Source of the DNA: Rhopalosiphum padi
Taxonomy: Eukaryota; Arthropoda; Insecta; Hemiptera; Aphididae
Direction: 5' to 3'
Length of the DNA stretch: 64,000 nucleotides
NCBI RefSeq assembly: GCF_020882245.1
Contig: NC_083599.1
Span: forward strand, 16,564,865-16,628,864
Part shown: piece by piece, positions 24,428-38,185 of the stretch
How the letters are laid out: every line of letters starts with the position of its first letter
How positions within the stretch are numbered: the stretch's first letter is position 1
The notes under the pieces: generated by a model
The model's database searches: none
The model's input: only the letters and a program-made list of their open reading frames with translations
Told to the model about the DNA's origin: nothing
Made by a program: the position numbers and the translations under genes

Positions 24428-25464
24428 TCAATAAGAATCCATTTTACTCTGTCATTTTTACTATCAAACTGACAATAAACTAACTGTTAACAACATCAAT
24501 ACAATAATATTATTTAGAGAACTTTAGTAGATTTGATGGAAAATCGTGCATGTTATACGTTAATCGCTAATAAGGCAGATACATCTTCCAAGTAGATAAA
24601 AATGTAAATTATTTAAATAATTATTCGTATCTTTAGGTGAATAACTTTAACTGGGGGGGGGTTGTCAATACTGTGTGGGGTATTATTTCACATGGCCAAT
24701 AAAGAAGAAATAAAATGTCCGTATCGTCTAGCTGATTATTCCAGCGATTGGGTGCATATATTACCTATTATTATTATTATTATTAACTGTTACATAGTAT
24801 GTATATAGTAAACATTTGTGTTATTTTCGACGGAAGTCAGCTGAATCCCTATAGCACACCCGAGAAAACTACAAACACTGGTAAATTGTTTTATGGCGTA
24901 GTCGTACTGTATTTAACGGTTTTATTCCGCACGTATGAAAATAAATAAATAAATATATATATATATATAAAGCAAAGCGTATATTTTGAACCATCGATCT
25001 AAAACACCGAACGATGTTCTACTTAACTCATTAATATATATATACATAGCATATACATAATACATTTTATCCACACTGCATATAACCGTGGCCGTTCCGT
25101 GCACTTATTGGCTCGGCCGTTAGGTTACTTCCGTATCCACAAGATTCGTCCCAGAGGAGTGTTTAGATAATTTATAGATTTTTTTTTTTTTAACCGTCGC
25201 AATTTATACATACAGTATATACAATAATATATTTTGTCGTGTAATACTCTTGCACAACGTGAAAAAAAATATATATCCTAAACAAATTCAGTTCAACTAG
25301 GCGCATTGTTTGAAAACAAAGTCACACACCTATAAGCTTATAACGCAGCTACACCTTTGGCGTTAAACCGTAAATTATACAATAGTGATAAAGCAGTGAA
25401 TAGCGATCAATGCATAAGAATGCACATTATTATATCTTATGTAGTTGTATATGCAATCGACATG
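24428..25464. other. AT-rich non-coding stretch
   Basis: No gene is visible. It contains a G run (24653-24661), an ATT tract (24768-24785) and a TA tract (24954-24969). Confidence 0.55.
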
Positions 25465-25567
25465 GGCGTAACTTTCTGAGCCCTCCCTAAATAGTCAGAA
25501 TGTGTAACACGTTTTGTCACTCCTTTATACGAGTAGAAAAATTAATTGTCCTGCGCTACGCCTACGG
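25465..25567. mobile_element. Possible short MITE remnant
   Basis: CATGGGCGTAAC at the left and, on the minus strand at the right, CGTAGGCGTAGC are imperfect inverted repeats bracketing about 100 bases. No matching 8-bp duplication is visible. A plus-strand frame starting at 25500 lies inside and runs past the right end to 25730. It includes a donor-like CGT then GTGAGT, but its first part is element sequence, so I do not call a gene. Confidence 0.3.
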
Positions 25568-25867
25568 TTATATCAGTAGATCGGAAACCGGATACGCTCG
25601 GTGGCAGTACTACCAAATAATACGTGTGAGTGCAAAACAATGTATAGTCATAATATTATATAGGTTATTATTACCCGGTACGACGTACACGAATATGTCA
25701 CTGCATAATGTGATTATTGTACTCGAATAACGAGTACGAATATATTAGGTATACGTATTTTATTAAAAACTAATAAAAACCATAATATTATGATGGTCGA
25801 TCGCCGATAAAACCCAATTATGCATTTTGGCATATCAAACCGATTGCAAAACATGTATGCCTATATA

Positions 25868-26112
25868 TGGGGCGGCCAACCCAAACGATCTTGCGAGTCA
25901 CTTTGAAAATTCATTATAATCCCGCAGGCCGCATACAAAATTATAAACACGTACGCGTATAAGATTTGAATGCGATGCCAAAAAAAAAAAAAAAAAAAAA
26001 ACGTAAACAAACATATTTCGTAAAAGTGTGTTAATTTGTGAGTTTCCGACCCCCTGTGGGCCATACAATAATCCAAGGTTGCCTGCGGGCCGTGAGAGTT
26101 GGCCACCGTTTG
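25868..26112. mobile_element. hAT-type MITE (GGCCAAC termini)
   Basis: The left end reads TGGGGCGGCCAACCC. The right end, read on the minus strand, is CAAACGGTGGCCAACTC. GGYGGCCAAC is shared, and subterminal GCAGGCCGCA (left) and GCCTGCGGGCC (right) continue the resemblance to hAT elements that start CAGGGGTGGCCAAC. Outside are CCTATATA (25860-25867) and TCTATCTA (26113-26120), 6 of 8 identical, a plausible worn target duplication. The interior holds a long A run (25979-26001) and no transposase. Confidence 0.6.
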
Positions 26113-29100
26113 TCTATCTATATTGTCATTGTAGATAATTTGGCGTCGACCTCGATCAATACTTATTTTAATAAATATTTCACTTTTCAGCGACGGAGTC
26201 CAGAATCCTGGTTAGTATTCGAAAGAGGTTTTTATTGTAATTATTATAATATATTTACCTAACCTACAAAACGAGACCTTATTTTTGTTTGGTCGATTTT
26301 TATTCACGAAAAACCTACATAATTTATTATAATTTAAGGTTAGGTTACACGTATATTTGTGATATATATATATCTCCCTATATCGGCGGCAGCATCAAAT
26401 ATTATTATATTTGGTAAGTGGCTAGAAATACGATACACCATTCATAACATAATATTATAATATTGGATAGATGTAAATTGCACCCAGCGAAGGCGATAAA
26501 GTGTAAACTTCAACTATCGTTTTTCGGGTCAAAATATTATAAAAAATAGTAAATGGCACCTATCACTTTTCAGCCAAACATAATAAAGTAAATATTGAAT
26601 TGCGCTGGTAGTTTCAGATAAGGTTTTGCTAAGTAAAAATTAATAAGTCATGCAGTGCACACTACAGCACTAGCAGGCTAAGAGTGTGAGCAACTAAAAA
26701 TGATATCGCTTAAGAAACATAATCATGGTCAATCATTAAACATTCGAATCGGACGTTTTATACATCTAACGGATTTGAGTTTTCAAGACGCGTAGGACAG
26801 TGTTATTCGTTTTGAGCTTAAAACCATATGTTCGCTATGAGAAATCAAAATGTCATCATGACCTATTTAAAATCGTTTATCATCAAGGACACTCTCATAA
26901 ACTTTTTGCTAAAATATCACTGCCCAGAGAATGATTTATTTCAGATAACATGTCCTAATGCCCTATTTAAAGTGAAAATATTAATTAAGGCCATCGTGAT
27001 AAATTTTCAATAAAAATTTAATTTTGGTAAAAATACTCTTCTGAAGAAACAGCTAGTATAGGTACGCGTTTAAAGGTTTATATAGTCATTCAGAGAGATT
27101 GGAACTAGCTTTTAAAAAATTTGCTACCAATAAAACAGATTTTATTCATTCTGTGAAGTTCGAAAAACTGATATTAGCTATACTGCCGATATGATATTAT
27201 AGTAACAATATAAAATAATCTTTTCAAGGTACTACATTTTAACTGTAATTTTAATATTTACAGTTTTTAAACAATAGTCGACTTCACGGTACCTTATACA
27301 AAATACTAATGCCTCTAATAAAAAATTGAGAACCATAGCGGTAATGTTGGAGTAACTGTATATGAGTTAATATATATATATAGTACCCACTATCCATATA
27401 TATATGGTATAAATTATAGATGAAATTTATCGCGGGTACTCTTATTGCTATAAATTATGAGCGCAGTTTACAAGCGTCATGAATTTTTTTTTCGCGCTCG
27501 TCTTCGGACTCTGAACTATCACACGATGCTGGTGTACTTACGAAAAACGCTACGAAAGCAAGTTCTCGAGAAAAACGACCAAATCGGTTAAGAGTTATTT
27601 TTTTTTTAAATAATATCTATAAACATGAAAATGCACGTGGCCCCTGACGACTGTCTGAGCGATAATTTTAGCGCGCTGATTTCGTACATGTCTTTAATGA
27701 TATGAACTGTTTTATCCGCGCATACGTTATTCATGACCAGAATCAATTAATTCGTCGTCTCGGGTGCGTCTATATTATACGCGCCGCGTGTGTGTGGTCG
27801 TGTAGGTATTAGTCGGTATTATAGCTGATACGTGCATAAATATTAGATGGGCGCATAATCGTAATAATTGTACACGATGTTACGCACGCACACCCGCACA
27901 TGCCATAATACACACGTCATGTACGACGATCTAATCGTCAAAAGTAGGTACAACGGAGGTCAAAAAGTTCGACCGATTATTACCGTTTTATTCGACACGG
28001 TATAACACTTATGTGTATAACTTACCGTAATATTTATAATTAATTGATTTGAATCTTGTTTAAATATCGAAGTCGCCATTTCTATATTTTTTATTTAGTT
28101 TTAACTAATCATTTTTTTTTTTCTAATTATAAATCGCACGGGCACGTAATCTGCTTGCGTCTAGATTAATATACTTCCGGACGTACAACATCCATCCAGT
28201 TATTTCTATTTACGTACCTGTACGCGTTACGCTTTTAGATTTAGTAATCGAATATAATTATTGGAAATAAAAAACACAGCTGACTTGTTTTTAGTTATAT
28301 TTACAATGGCCTTTGAACGAAATGTAAATAGTTATTAATGCTGCGTTTTGGGGACCAGATTTCCAGGGAAGCGCGTCTGTTGTATATACACGCGAAATAC
28401 CCGAAAAATCGGTCCATTGGCTGCAGAAGTACCCGAGACAAACCCTTTAACCAATCAAGAAAGGATATAAATAAATCAACGTAAATACAATATAGTTGCG
28501 TCGTTTCTTAGACGTTAAGCGAAAAAAAAACTGTTATTTTATTGTACTCCGCGCGTTCAAAACGTTCCAATAGAAAACGCGAAAAAAGAATTCTGTTTTT
28601 AAAGTTAAGCTTAAGGCTGTACATATTCTCAAATATTTGTAAAACGTGATTTATAACGTAATGTTTTTACGACTGCGAAACGGATGTTGATAAATTCGAC
28701 TGTAATATAATATATATATATATATACATATAAAAAAAAAACCGGCGTACAATTGTCCTTTACAGACGAGAAAAATAACGTATACAGCGTACATATATAT
28801 ATATAAATATGCGTGGCGCGGGAAGTGGGATGTACGTATATAACGAATGTAATACGCAAAGAATAACGTCCGAAACGAAATTAATTTATAATATATAAGC
28901 CGTAAAACGACGACAGTATTGCACTGCCCTCCATCCCTCCTGCCGCGATTTAAATTATTCAGTCAAACGAAATAAAACTAGGAAATTCTAAAAATAAAAA
29001 AATAAAAATACTAATAATATTATAATGATATTCTGTGTCGTACTTTTGGAACACTATAATACGTCATCGCAACGCAATGCCGCCCTTGTTTTCTTCGAAG

Positions 29101-29785
29101 CAAAAATACAAAAATCCAACGGGATGCTGTCCCATCGCCGTTGTCAAAACGCAAATGACACGGGACATTATAATACACGTCATATTATAGTGTAGTTGCC
29201 CAATAAAAAAAAAATTGTATATGAGCGAATACCGGTGTGGATGCGCGCGGAAACCGAGTTCGATTGATGTTATAGTATTGTTTTTTTTTTTTTTATTATT
29301 ATTATGATGTTATATTTTTTGATTCGTCGACGGCTTCGCGCAGCTGCCAATCAAGTGCACAGAGCATATTGTAGTTTTTTAACGTCATAATAATATACAG
29401 TATATAACAATATATATAGTGCATAATACGTGTGTACGTGTATCGTGTTTTTATTACCGCTGTCATTACAATAATAAAAACATGTTTTGGTCGGGGGGTA
29501 GTTCCGAACGCGCGGAAATGAAACGTTTATAAAACGAATATTGTTAATATCGCTGCATTCCGTTCGGTGGCTGTAAGCACTCGTCGGCGTACATATAACA
29601 GACATTATAATCCACGCCAAACAGCTGATTCGAGTGTTATCATACTTGTCATGCAATAACTCGAAAATTATTTTTTAAACATTAAACACGAATCGAGTGA
29701 TTTTCAACGGAAACTCGTTATTTTAACGATAATGATTTTCGATGTGATTTTTCTGTGTGTACGTAATATTGTATAAACGTAGTCA
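26113..29785. other. AT-rich non-coding stretch
   Basis: No gene is supported. A 61-codon plus frame at 26828-27013 has no recognisable content. Simple repeats include TA tracts (27369-27382, 28712-28727), T runs (28111-28122, 29280-29294) and small CpG-rich spots near 27770 and 29500. The minus frame at 29351-29656 has no domain. Confidence 0.5.
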
Positions 29786-30331
29786 TAGGCGCCATGCATT
29801 GCAGTACACGGGTCCCCGGGGGCTCAGGCACCCTTTGAAATTATTATGGGATATTGGGCAACCATTAGAACATTAGATTTTACGGGAGACATTTCAATTG
29901 CACCTTTATTGTTTATAACTGATTGCAATGAAATGTATAACTGCGTAGAATAAAAACTTATTTAAAATACCAACTGTAATATACAGAATTATGTAGGTAG
30001 GTTTAATATTAATGAACACCTAAATAACATCAACTTCAGGGCAGTCATTAGTCACATAAGTATTTTTTGTGTTATTATTTTATATTGGTAAATTCAAAAT
30101 CAAAATAATATTACGAGTATATTATATTATTTTTTTAAATTTATATTTTTTATTCCTACTAATAAGTCGGTATTTAAATTTAAAATTAACTAAATTGTAG
30201 CGTTAAAATGTTAAATTATACTTTTTCTTTAATTAAATAGCTTATTAAAAAAATGATTTTGGGGAGAGGGGGTGGTATGAAATTTTTAAAATCTAAAAAG
30301 GGCGTTGAATAAAAAAAGGTTGGAAACACTG
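29786..30331. mobile_element. Transposon remnant, hAT-like right end
   Basis: Read on the minus strand from 30331, the end is CAGTGTTTCCAACCTTTTT, close to the termini at 6932 and 12776. The left part (29786-29845) has CATAGGCGCCATGC, a CCCCGGGGG block and GGCTCAGGCACCC, a composition unlike its AT-rich surroundings and similar to other transposon ends, but it is not the inverted partner of the right end. It may be one deleted element or two abutting fragments. No target duplication is convincing and no coding remnant is visible inside. Confidence 0.4.
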
Positions 30332-30617
30332 GGGCTAAGCCCTATCACGCTGTTGAGTTAATGCGTGTTCTTGTGGATTTATCTGTTTTACTATTTACTC
30401 TATTTTATAAATGTACAATAAACAACCATCGGCGTTTGAAACTTTCCAGTGCAAAATATACTTCCAGATGTGTAGATAGTGTCGGCTAACTACTGGCGGG
30501 TTGTCGGAATAAGCGCACCCGAAGATCGACCGGAAATAATTTCTTACTCTACAACACGAAATTCGAGTGTGTATGTAGACGGATACGCTATAGTGTGTAT
30601 TTCTACATATTATATAT

Positions 30618-30654
<37 letters not shown>

Positions 30655-33600
30655 AATGGGAGGAACGCTGTGCATTTCATTTTGGGCTCGCGGTTCTACT
30701 ATGATAATCATTCCGTAGGTTGTGAACTATTATTTTTCTAACATCGTGTAAAAGACAAAGGGTGCAAATGAAAAAAAAAATAGATCAAAGTTAGATAACA
30801 TCTGTATGGATAAAATAATATTTGCACATTTACACTCTGTGTGTGTGTGTGTATATAATATGACAGTAAACAAACGTCGTCGGTGTGGACGATTTCAATT
30901 GCAGTGATGTTTTTCAGACGGGTGAACACTCTTGATCTTTAATCGCTATACACGGTAACGGTCGACATTTGATTGTTTCGGAAATTTGTGAACACGGTCA
31001 CGTGGCACTGTTTATAAAGCGTCCTCCCTCGTGGCCTTCATTATAATATATTACGAAATAGATATTTCATAAAAATAGATCGATGGCGATGTAGGATAAA
31101 AAATAGTCGACTTAAATATGATTAGACAACGAAGAAAAAACTTGTGGATCCGATTTGTGAGAATAACGTTTCGCGTTAATAGCGTTTAATACGTAAAGTT
31201 ATTCGATACATAAACAAATTGTACATGATAACTATACTCTAAATGAGATAAAATAATATAGATTAGGGTGTAAGTCAAACGGTCTCATACATTTGGTTGT
31301 GAAGATATAATTTATTATCAGATTGGTCATCATAATATACATAATATATCATGAATATTAATAATTATTATTAATTAAACATTTTACAATTATGCAAAAC
31401 GCAGGTATTTTGTATTAAACGTTTTGAATTTATCACGACCAAATGTGTGCGATCGATTTGTAAATTAGACGAATTTAATAACATACACAACAACCAAATC
31501 AATGCGACTAGTTTACTGTAAACCAATATCGTATACCTATATTATAGTATATTATTTCTGTATGTCAATACAATATTACATATTAATATTATTTATCAAA
31601 AGATAGGTCGTATGATGTTAGTTATTTTGTTGCGAATTGGAATGAAGCTGAATCGCTAGTCGGGTAGGTTTTTTCTTCTACTACAGTGCACCTAAAACAG
31701 GAAGTTTTCAGCTACTTTGAATATTTTTAGGGTTAGAAGTAGCCTATAATATTTTGGTATACATGAATGCCAGTTTTATTATGATAATACAAATCGAATA
31801 TTTGATATTTCTTTAGTAAAGTCTATGACAAAAGAAAGAGTATGATACTGTAAGCATTGGTTTATTGATATACAATAAGTTCATATTATACATGTATATT
31901 TGACCATTACTGGGGTAATTAAAATGTACATTTTGCCAAGAAATCAATTTTTCACTATATAATCGTTTGAACAGTTTAAATTTAAAATAGAGCTACAATG
32001 CAAAACCCTCTCAGAGGATAACATAGTAAAAACGAATTGTTTTGTCAGTGACTAAAGAACAGGTGTAGTTACTCGCTCATTCTGACAGTTTTATTTCTCG
32101 CACCATTGTTTTCAAAATGTTAAAATAAAGAAAGATAAAGATAAAAAAAAAGATTAAACGTTACAAAAATTACACAAAGATTATACAGAGATGTTGATTT
32201 ATTTTTATGATTATTTTTAATTTATGGATTAATAAAAATGCCCTAACGTTCAACACCGAGGATGATTTCTGGTAGCAAATCCGATCAATTTTAGTGTACT
32301 TATTCGAGGTTAAAAGTAAAAATGTCTACACCTTTAAAAAACGATCGACTAAAATAAAAATATGAAAAACGAGAATACCTACTTTTATACTCAACAGCAG
32401 ACTAAATCAATTCTATTTATTTATTCAATTTAAAATTGAGATCTTTCGGTTATTTTCCCGTTTATGTTGATAACATTTGTTTTTCTAGCATGAATTATTT
32501 ATATAGTTTCCGCTTAAACCACGTACGCTGAGAATTCGGCACATGCTGACAAATTTTAACGGTCGTGCGGTTTTCGATTAACAAATGAGTTGGTTTTTCA
32601 CGACAAGGGTCACTTTTGTTCAAATACCTGTACTCGCCGTATCCATGCCATAATAAATAAAGAGCCCATTATTACATTATTCAAAACGTCGAACTTGTTA
32701 TCCATCTATATCGTTATTCACGATTAATGCAAGTAATTACGTTTTTAAATCACGCGTAATATTACACATATTATTTGAGATTTTTGCAATATACGTAATA
32801 TGATGTAAACGTTAACTATATAATTGAGATATTGTCATTTTGAAGGTTAAACTAAGAAATATATATTAATATATTTCTATAATCATGTAGTATTATATAA
32901 TTAATAATTTATGTTTACCTTTGAGCATTGACTTAATGTGACATTATAGTGGTAAAAAAATTTGCTTTTCAAGAAAAAACATTTTTTTTAATATAATTTT
33001 AGAACTGAGTAATACTGCGAAATACTGAAAATTACCTATTCAGTACAAAATAAAAAAATCAAAGAGCAAGGACGCCACTTAAATATTAATATTTTTTTTC
33101 TTATAGTAATTAACGTTTAATTAATATCGTCATAATACTACTACAAATTAACATCAGTATAATCAATTATTTTATGGATACATATTACATTATAATTAAA
33201 AATAAAAATAAAAATGAAAAAATATATAGGTAACTACTCTGCTGTACAGTATGATGTGTTCAATTTAAATTAAATGATAAACCATTGCATACAAAAAACG
33301 AATCAAACGATCAAAGATGGTCAGTAAGCCAACTAATAGTAATTAGCAAAAATATAAGTATTTTTATAATAATAAATATTTTTATTTATATTGCTATTAT
33401 AATAATTTATTTTGCTATTACTAAAACAGTAAGTTGCATTAGTGTTTAACAAATCATCATTATGTTGTTTATTCTGTTATATCAATAAATATCATTATAT
33501 GTACAATATCTAATAATATATTAGGTATTACGTTAAAAGTTTAAAAGGCCCACGAATAATATTTTAAAATTATACCAAAATAACTATAATCGTTATATTT

Positions 33601-34920
33601 CGTGTCAATATCTAATATCGTAATATCGTCCAAATTGTATCTCAAAATGTCTATAAATAATACTGTGTTTAAATATTTTTTTGATTTTATGGTTACATTA
33701 TGATAAACTACCAATTAGCAATATAATATTAAATTTTCAAGTCTAAACTATAAAAATTGAGTGTTTCATAAATAATTTTGTCATAATTTTAACTTCAAAT
33801 GCTTATAACAAAAACTAGCCTATATAATATGTATCTTTAATATCTATTTTGAAATGTCTATAATAACAACTTACGAGGGACCTTGTAATAACATTTTCAA
33901 GCTTTTTCAGCAAGTACTATACATTTATATGAAAATATGATAAATTCCAAAATATTTTATCATAAATATAGATAATAATAGTAGTAATAGTAATAGTACC
34001 ATAAACATTTGATGAAGATTTCAAGTAGATACGATTATTAATACTTGATTTATACCAAAATCGATTTCATCAAATAATACTGTTTTTGCGTAAATATCTT
34101 TGGCCATCCTAATAGGTATAATAGGTGTAATTATTAAGAAAAGTTCTAGGAATTTTTTAATTTTAACTCCTTAAATTATTAACTAAATCAACTTTCCTAC
34201 ATATTAAAAAAAAATAATAGAACTGTAAATCTTTACATTTTTAATGCCCTAAAAGGTAACTGCAGACATGAAAATAAAAAAAAAAAACACACATCACTGC
34301 ATTTCTTTCCACACTCAGAATCTAAAATATAATCTTGTAAGAAAATATGAAACACAAAGCTATGTTCCGAGAACATAAAAACTAGTTTTAATCTAAGTTT
34401 ATAAATATTACATTATAAACCATATACTGAAATTTCAAAATGTGTGTCCATGACTTCATTCCATAAATACTATCAACTTGAAAATTTTATTGATTTTTAT
34501 ATAATTTAAATAATTTCGCCGAATAATGATAATACAACTGCTGAATATTAGCTTGCACCGAGACAAACATTATTTTTATTAACTCTAAACTATTATATTA
34601 TTATAATGACTTATTGTTGTAAGGTACCTTTACTGTATTGCCCGCAGTATAGTTTCTGATGATTGTTTACTATAAAAAACAAACGATCAGTTCAAACACA
34701 AAAATGATCAACTGCAGGCTTTCGCCGAATTCGTTTAACTTTATATCGTCGATGCATGATGGTTGTATACAATATATTATACGATCTCGCATTAGATGTT
34801 CCAAGATATTATTAAATTACATATAATATATTAAATGATAATATATCAAACATGTAGATACGTGTACTCTACGTTTTTTATAGAATCAGAAAACATAACA
34901 TCTAATCCGTGGAATCATAA
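30332..34920. other. AT-rich non-coding stretch
   Basis: No gene is visible in this long stretch. It includes the GT tract at 30620-30651, a shorter TG tract at 30837-30851, a repeat-like patch at 31980-32130, and TTTCTGGTAGCAAATCCGATC at 32258-32278, which resembles 10455-10505. 32700-34650 is strongly AT-rich. Confidence 0.55.
30620..30651. repeat. (GT)n microsatellite
   Basis: About sixteen uninterrupted GT units preceded by a TA-rich run. Confidence 0.95.
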
Positions 34921-36480
34921 TTGCGCTACGTTTTTTTTTTTTTTTATCATTATTATCGTCCGGTGCTTATATTATCCTATACCTGCTGCAGAACTGCATT
35001 CGACGGAGCGGTTCACGAGACTCTCTCGGTCGGCTACCCCCGTCGTTATGTATATACACAACAAAATGTGTACGAAACAAAAATGTCGTATAGTGAAAAT
35101 AGAAAAAAAAAAATATTAAAATAATATAATTCAACGCGAACGATTTTCACCGAAAACTTACTCCCGTCGTTTCACCCTCACATCCGTCGTACGCGGACGA
35201 CGAGTGAGACGGTACCTAAATACATGTGTGTGCGTGTGTGTTGTGTGTGCAGAGTTGTCTGTTCGCCGCGGCTTTTAATTTTCCATACGCAGCCGTTGCC
35301 GCCGCAGTAACGTTTTCCCGTCGCACACAAATAAATACACACGCCAACCCACAGCCACAGTCGCATTGCTACGATATAATATTATAATAATATACACCGT
35401 ATACAATCTAAGTGCTATCGTATATAAATATAAAATAATGTATATACGCCGTTCTCTCATCTGTGCGTGTGTCTCTCGTTGTATTAATATTACAGATCGC
35501 AATATGCCCCCCCCCCCACAGACGCCGCCGCCGCCGACACGCCGTCCCCTTTGTTCGCGTACATTATAAACCCCGGTATACATAATCGTCGGCGTTCCTT
35601 TGTTCGCCGCCCGGACTTAACGTAGCAGCAGTCCCTCGGCGTCGGCGGTATGCGTCGTTTTCACGCGCGCGAATATTCCATATTATATTATAATATTACG
35701 ATATTGTTATCATAACCGGTGGCGCAGCTGAGGGTGTCGTGGGTGTATGCACCCCCCCCTCGGAATTTTTTATTGCTGATATTTTAATAATTACCGTGGT
35801 TATTCTGACTGATTCCTCGCGCGGTATTTTCTGGTATATATAACGATCTCTGAATACTTCTCCTCCCCCCCACCCCGTTTAGATTGAGCTCTAGCCGCGC
35901 TATACTGTATATCATAATATTATAATATAACTCTTGCGACCGCGACGCATTCCCGCGATGTCAGACGACAACGACGACAACGATAAAGGCGTAGTTGTAT
36001 ATATAGTGAATCGGCGGTACACGTAGGAGGCGGTGGCTTAGGTAAAAAGCCGGTCGGAGCGGCAGGTGCATCGCGCGGGCCTACATATATTATAATATCG
36101 TGTAGGTATAATATACATATACGTATAGTCGGTGCAACGGGTGCGCATACAGAGACCGCATTATTCGATCGTAATACGCGTATTAAAATGTTATTGGCAC
36201 GCGTTTATCGTGATTTTTCCGTTTCGTATACGTTTGTATACGTATATTATATACCTATAATATATTTATACCTACGGGAACCTCTATACGCTTCGCGCGT
36301 ATAATTACAGAGCATTTAAATATTATAATCGCCGCCGCCGCCGACCGAAGACATTTCTCTATGTATCCTCCTGGGCAATATATACCTGTTTATAATCACT
36401 GGTACCGAATTAGTATATTATAATATTATGTATATTACACACGAGCACACGCGGTCGGTTCGGCAATCAGCCGCGTGCCT
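34921..36480. other. GC/CpG-rich patches without a supported gene
   Basis: Two CpG-rich blocks (34970-35660 and 35900-36480) with GT tracts (35225-35250), C runs (35507-35516, 35750-35757), CCGCCG repeats and GC-rich frames on both strands. A short ATG frame at 35958 (MSDDNDDNDKGVVVY) is acidic and open for 22 codons. It could begin a protein spliced out at a GTAGTT, but nothing confirms this. Confidence 0.4.
35719..35770. mobile_element. MITE end fragment
   Basis: CGGTGGCGCAGCTGAGGGTG followed by GGGTGTATGCACCCCCCCC resembles the CAGTGGCG terminus seen at 2250, with a hairpin-forming GGGTG...CACCC block. No opposite end is visible within 1 kb, so this is a truncated fragment or coincidence. 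Confidence 0.3.
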
Positions 36481-37640
36481 ACGGTTCGGATTTAATGATA
36501 TGAGATTTTATCGATTCCGGCAGACCATATATTCGACTAACTCTATTATATAGGAAACGGTAATTCATCTGGTCCTCCGAAAAAGGCAGTGCAGTTATTC
36601 GATCCCGCCGGCCGCCGACGATTTGAAATTGTAACTTTAAGTGACTCGAGGTAGAGCTATTTTTTTTCATACCGAAAACATTGTCAACCTATCGAAGCAA
36701 CAAAGTGTGTATAGATAGTAAAAATAAAAAAATTAAAAAAAAACTAGCCGAACAAAACTATTACAAATCGTTATTATTTTCTATAAAACGATTGGTCGTT
36801 GTTGAATTTCGACGTTCATATTTAGACGATCGATACCGGGATTTATAATTTCACAGATTATTTATGTTATTATTTATTAAACCGTTATACCATATAATAC
36901 ATAAGTGGCCCGGTAACCATTATTACATTTTATTGATTATACTACGTCTATTTTATAATATGAACCTTTTTAGGTAGGTACTTTTGAGTGATTATTTCCA
37001 AAATTATAAACCCGTACGATTTATACCCTGTCATTAGTTGTTTGCAAAACGTATATAGAGGTATAAATGAATAATTATATTATTCTATTGGTGCATTTAT
37101 TAGTAGTCCGGTGTAGATTTATTTTCAAACTAGCAAGTACAGTTATTAGGGAGTAGGTAACCGAGATAACCTTTGGCGAAAATTGGTAGCTGGCAGAATC
37201 GATAGGTTTGTTTTAAAACTAACTGCATGCAGGTACACTGACAGAATCGATGCTATATATTGTCAGAACCAACGGACACAACGATATTATATTATTATAT
37301 GTATAAAATAACCCTCCTCACGCGGAAACATTATGTGTATACGCGGTGGTGGGGAGGTGTTGTTTGTGTGGAACTTTAACCCCATAACTCAAAATTAGCG
37401 AACCGAAATCCCAAACCTCAATATGTTTCCAAATATATTTTTTTTTAATTTTAAAAGTTAATTTACCTACCTAGTTTGAAAACGGTTTTATTACTTATAC
37501 ATATTATGTATCATTATCCTTATTATAACTGTTTTATAAATGTATACGATACTATTATGATATTAAGTAGTATACAGTAATTTCGGTTATTTCTATGTGA
37601 ACTCAACTTTAAAATTCCTCTTTGAGTTTTCTTTCCTCGA
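36481..37640. other. AT-rich non-coding stretch
   Basis: A 63-codon minus frame (36479-36670, true ATG) has mixed composition and ends NYRFLYNRVSRIYGLPESI-like, without a match that I know. Otherwise AT-rich with no supported feature. Confidence 0.45.
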
Positions 37641-38150
37641 CGTTTTAGATGTAGTTTTCACGCATCACGTCGCGCCCGACCATCACCGGTTTTTCGTTTC
37701 CATAATAATATTAATTTGTGCGCAAATACGCGTATTCCGTTTATCCGTATTATACTTTCATAGTTCAGATAATAGTATAGTGACTACTCTATTCGTCGTC
37801 GTGTTTGTGTTCGCTCTCGCATATCGTGAGAATCCAGTCGCACCGCACAGGGTTTTTATCGAACGACATATCATTATTGTTTCGTTTTATTTATTTATTA
37901 TTATTTTTTGTCACGGCCCGTTTCTTGTCGTCGTCGTCGGGAATATCGAGAAATCGTTTAATTATATTTCTCATAACAACGGCCATAAACAACGTTCTCC
38001 GACCAGTATCACCCCGGGCGATATACACACACCAGCCGTGCACCGAGTGTCTGTGTGTGTGTGTGTATATATATACGACGAATAATTGGTCCACACACAC
38101 GTTGTAAAATATAATAATAATAATAATAATATACAATGCATCCCGTGCAC

Positions 38151-38185
<35 letters not shown>

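Noticed and set aside
37597..38085. 162-codon plus-strand open frame
   Set aside because: It begins with GTG, shows no domain, is rich in Phe/Val/Ile runs from T-rich sequence and ends inside a GT/TA microsatellite.
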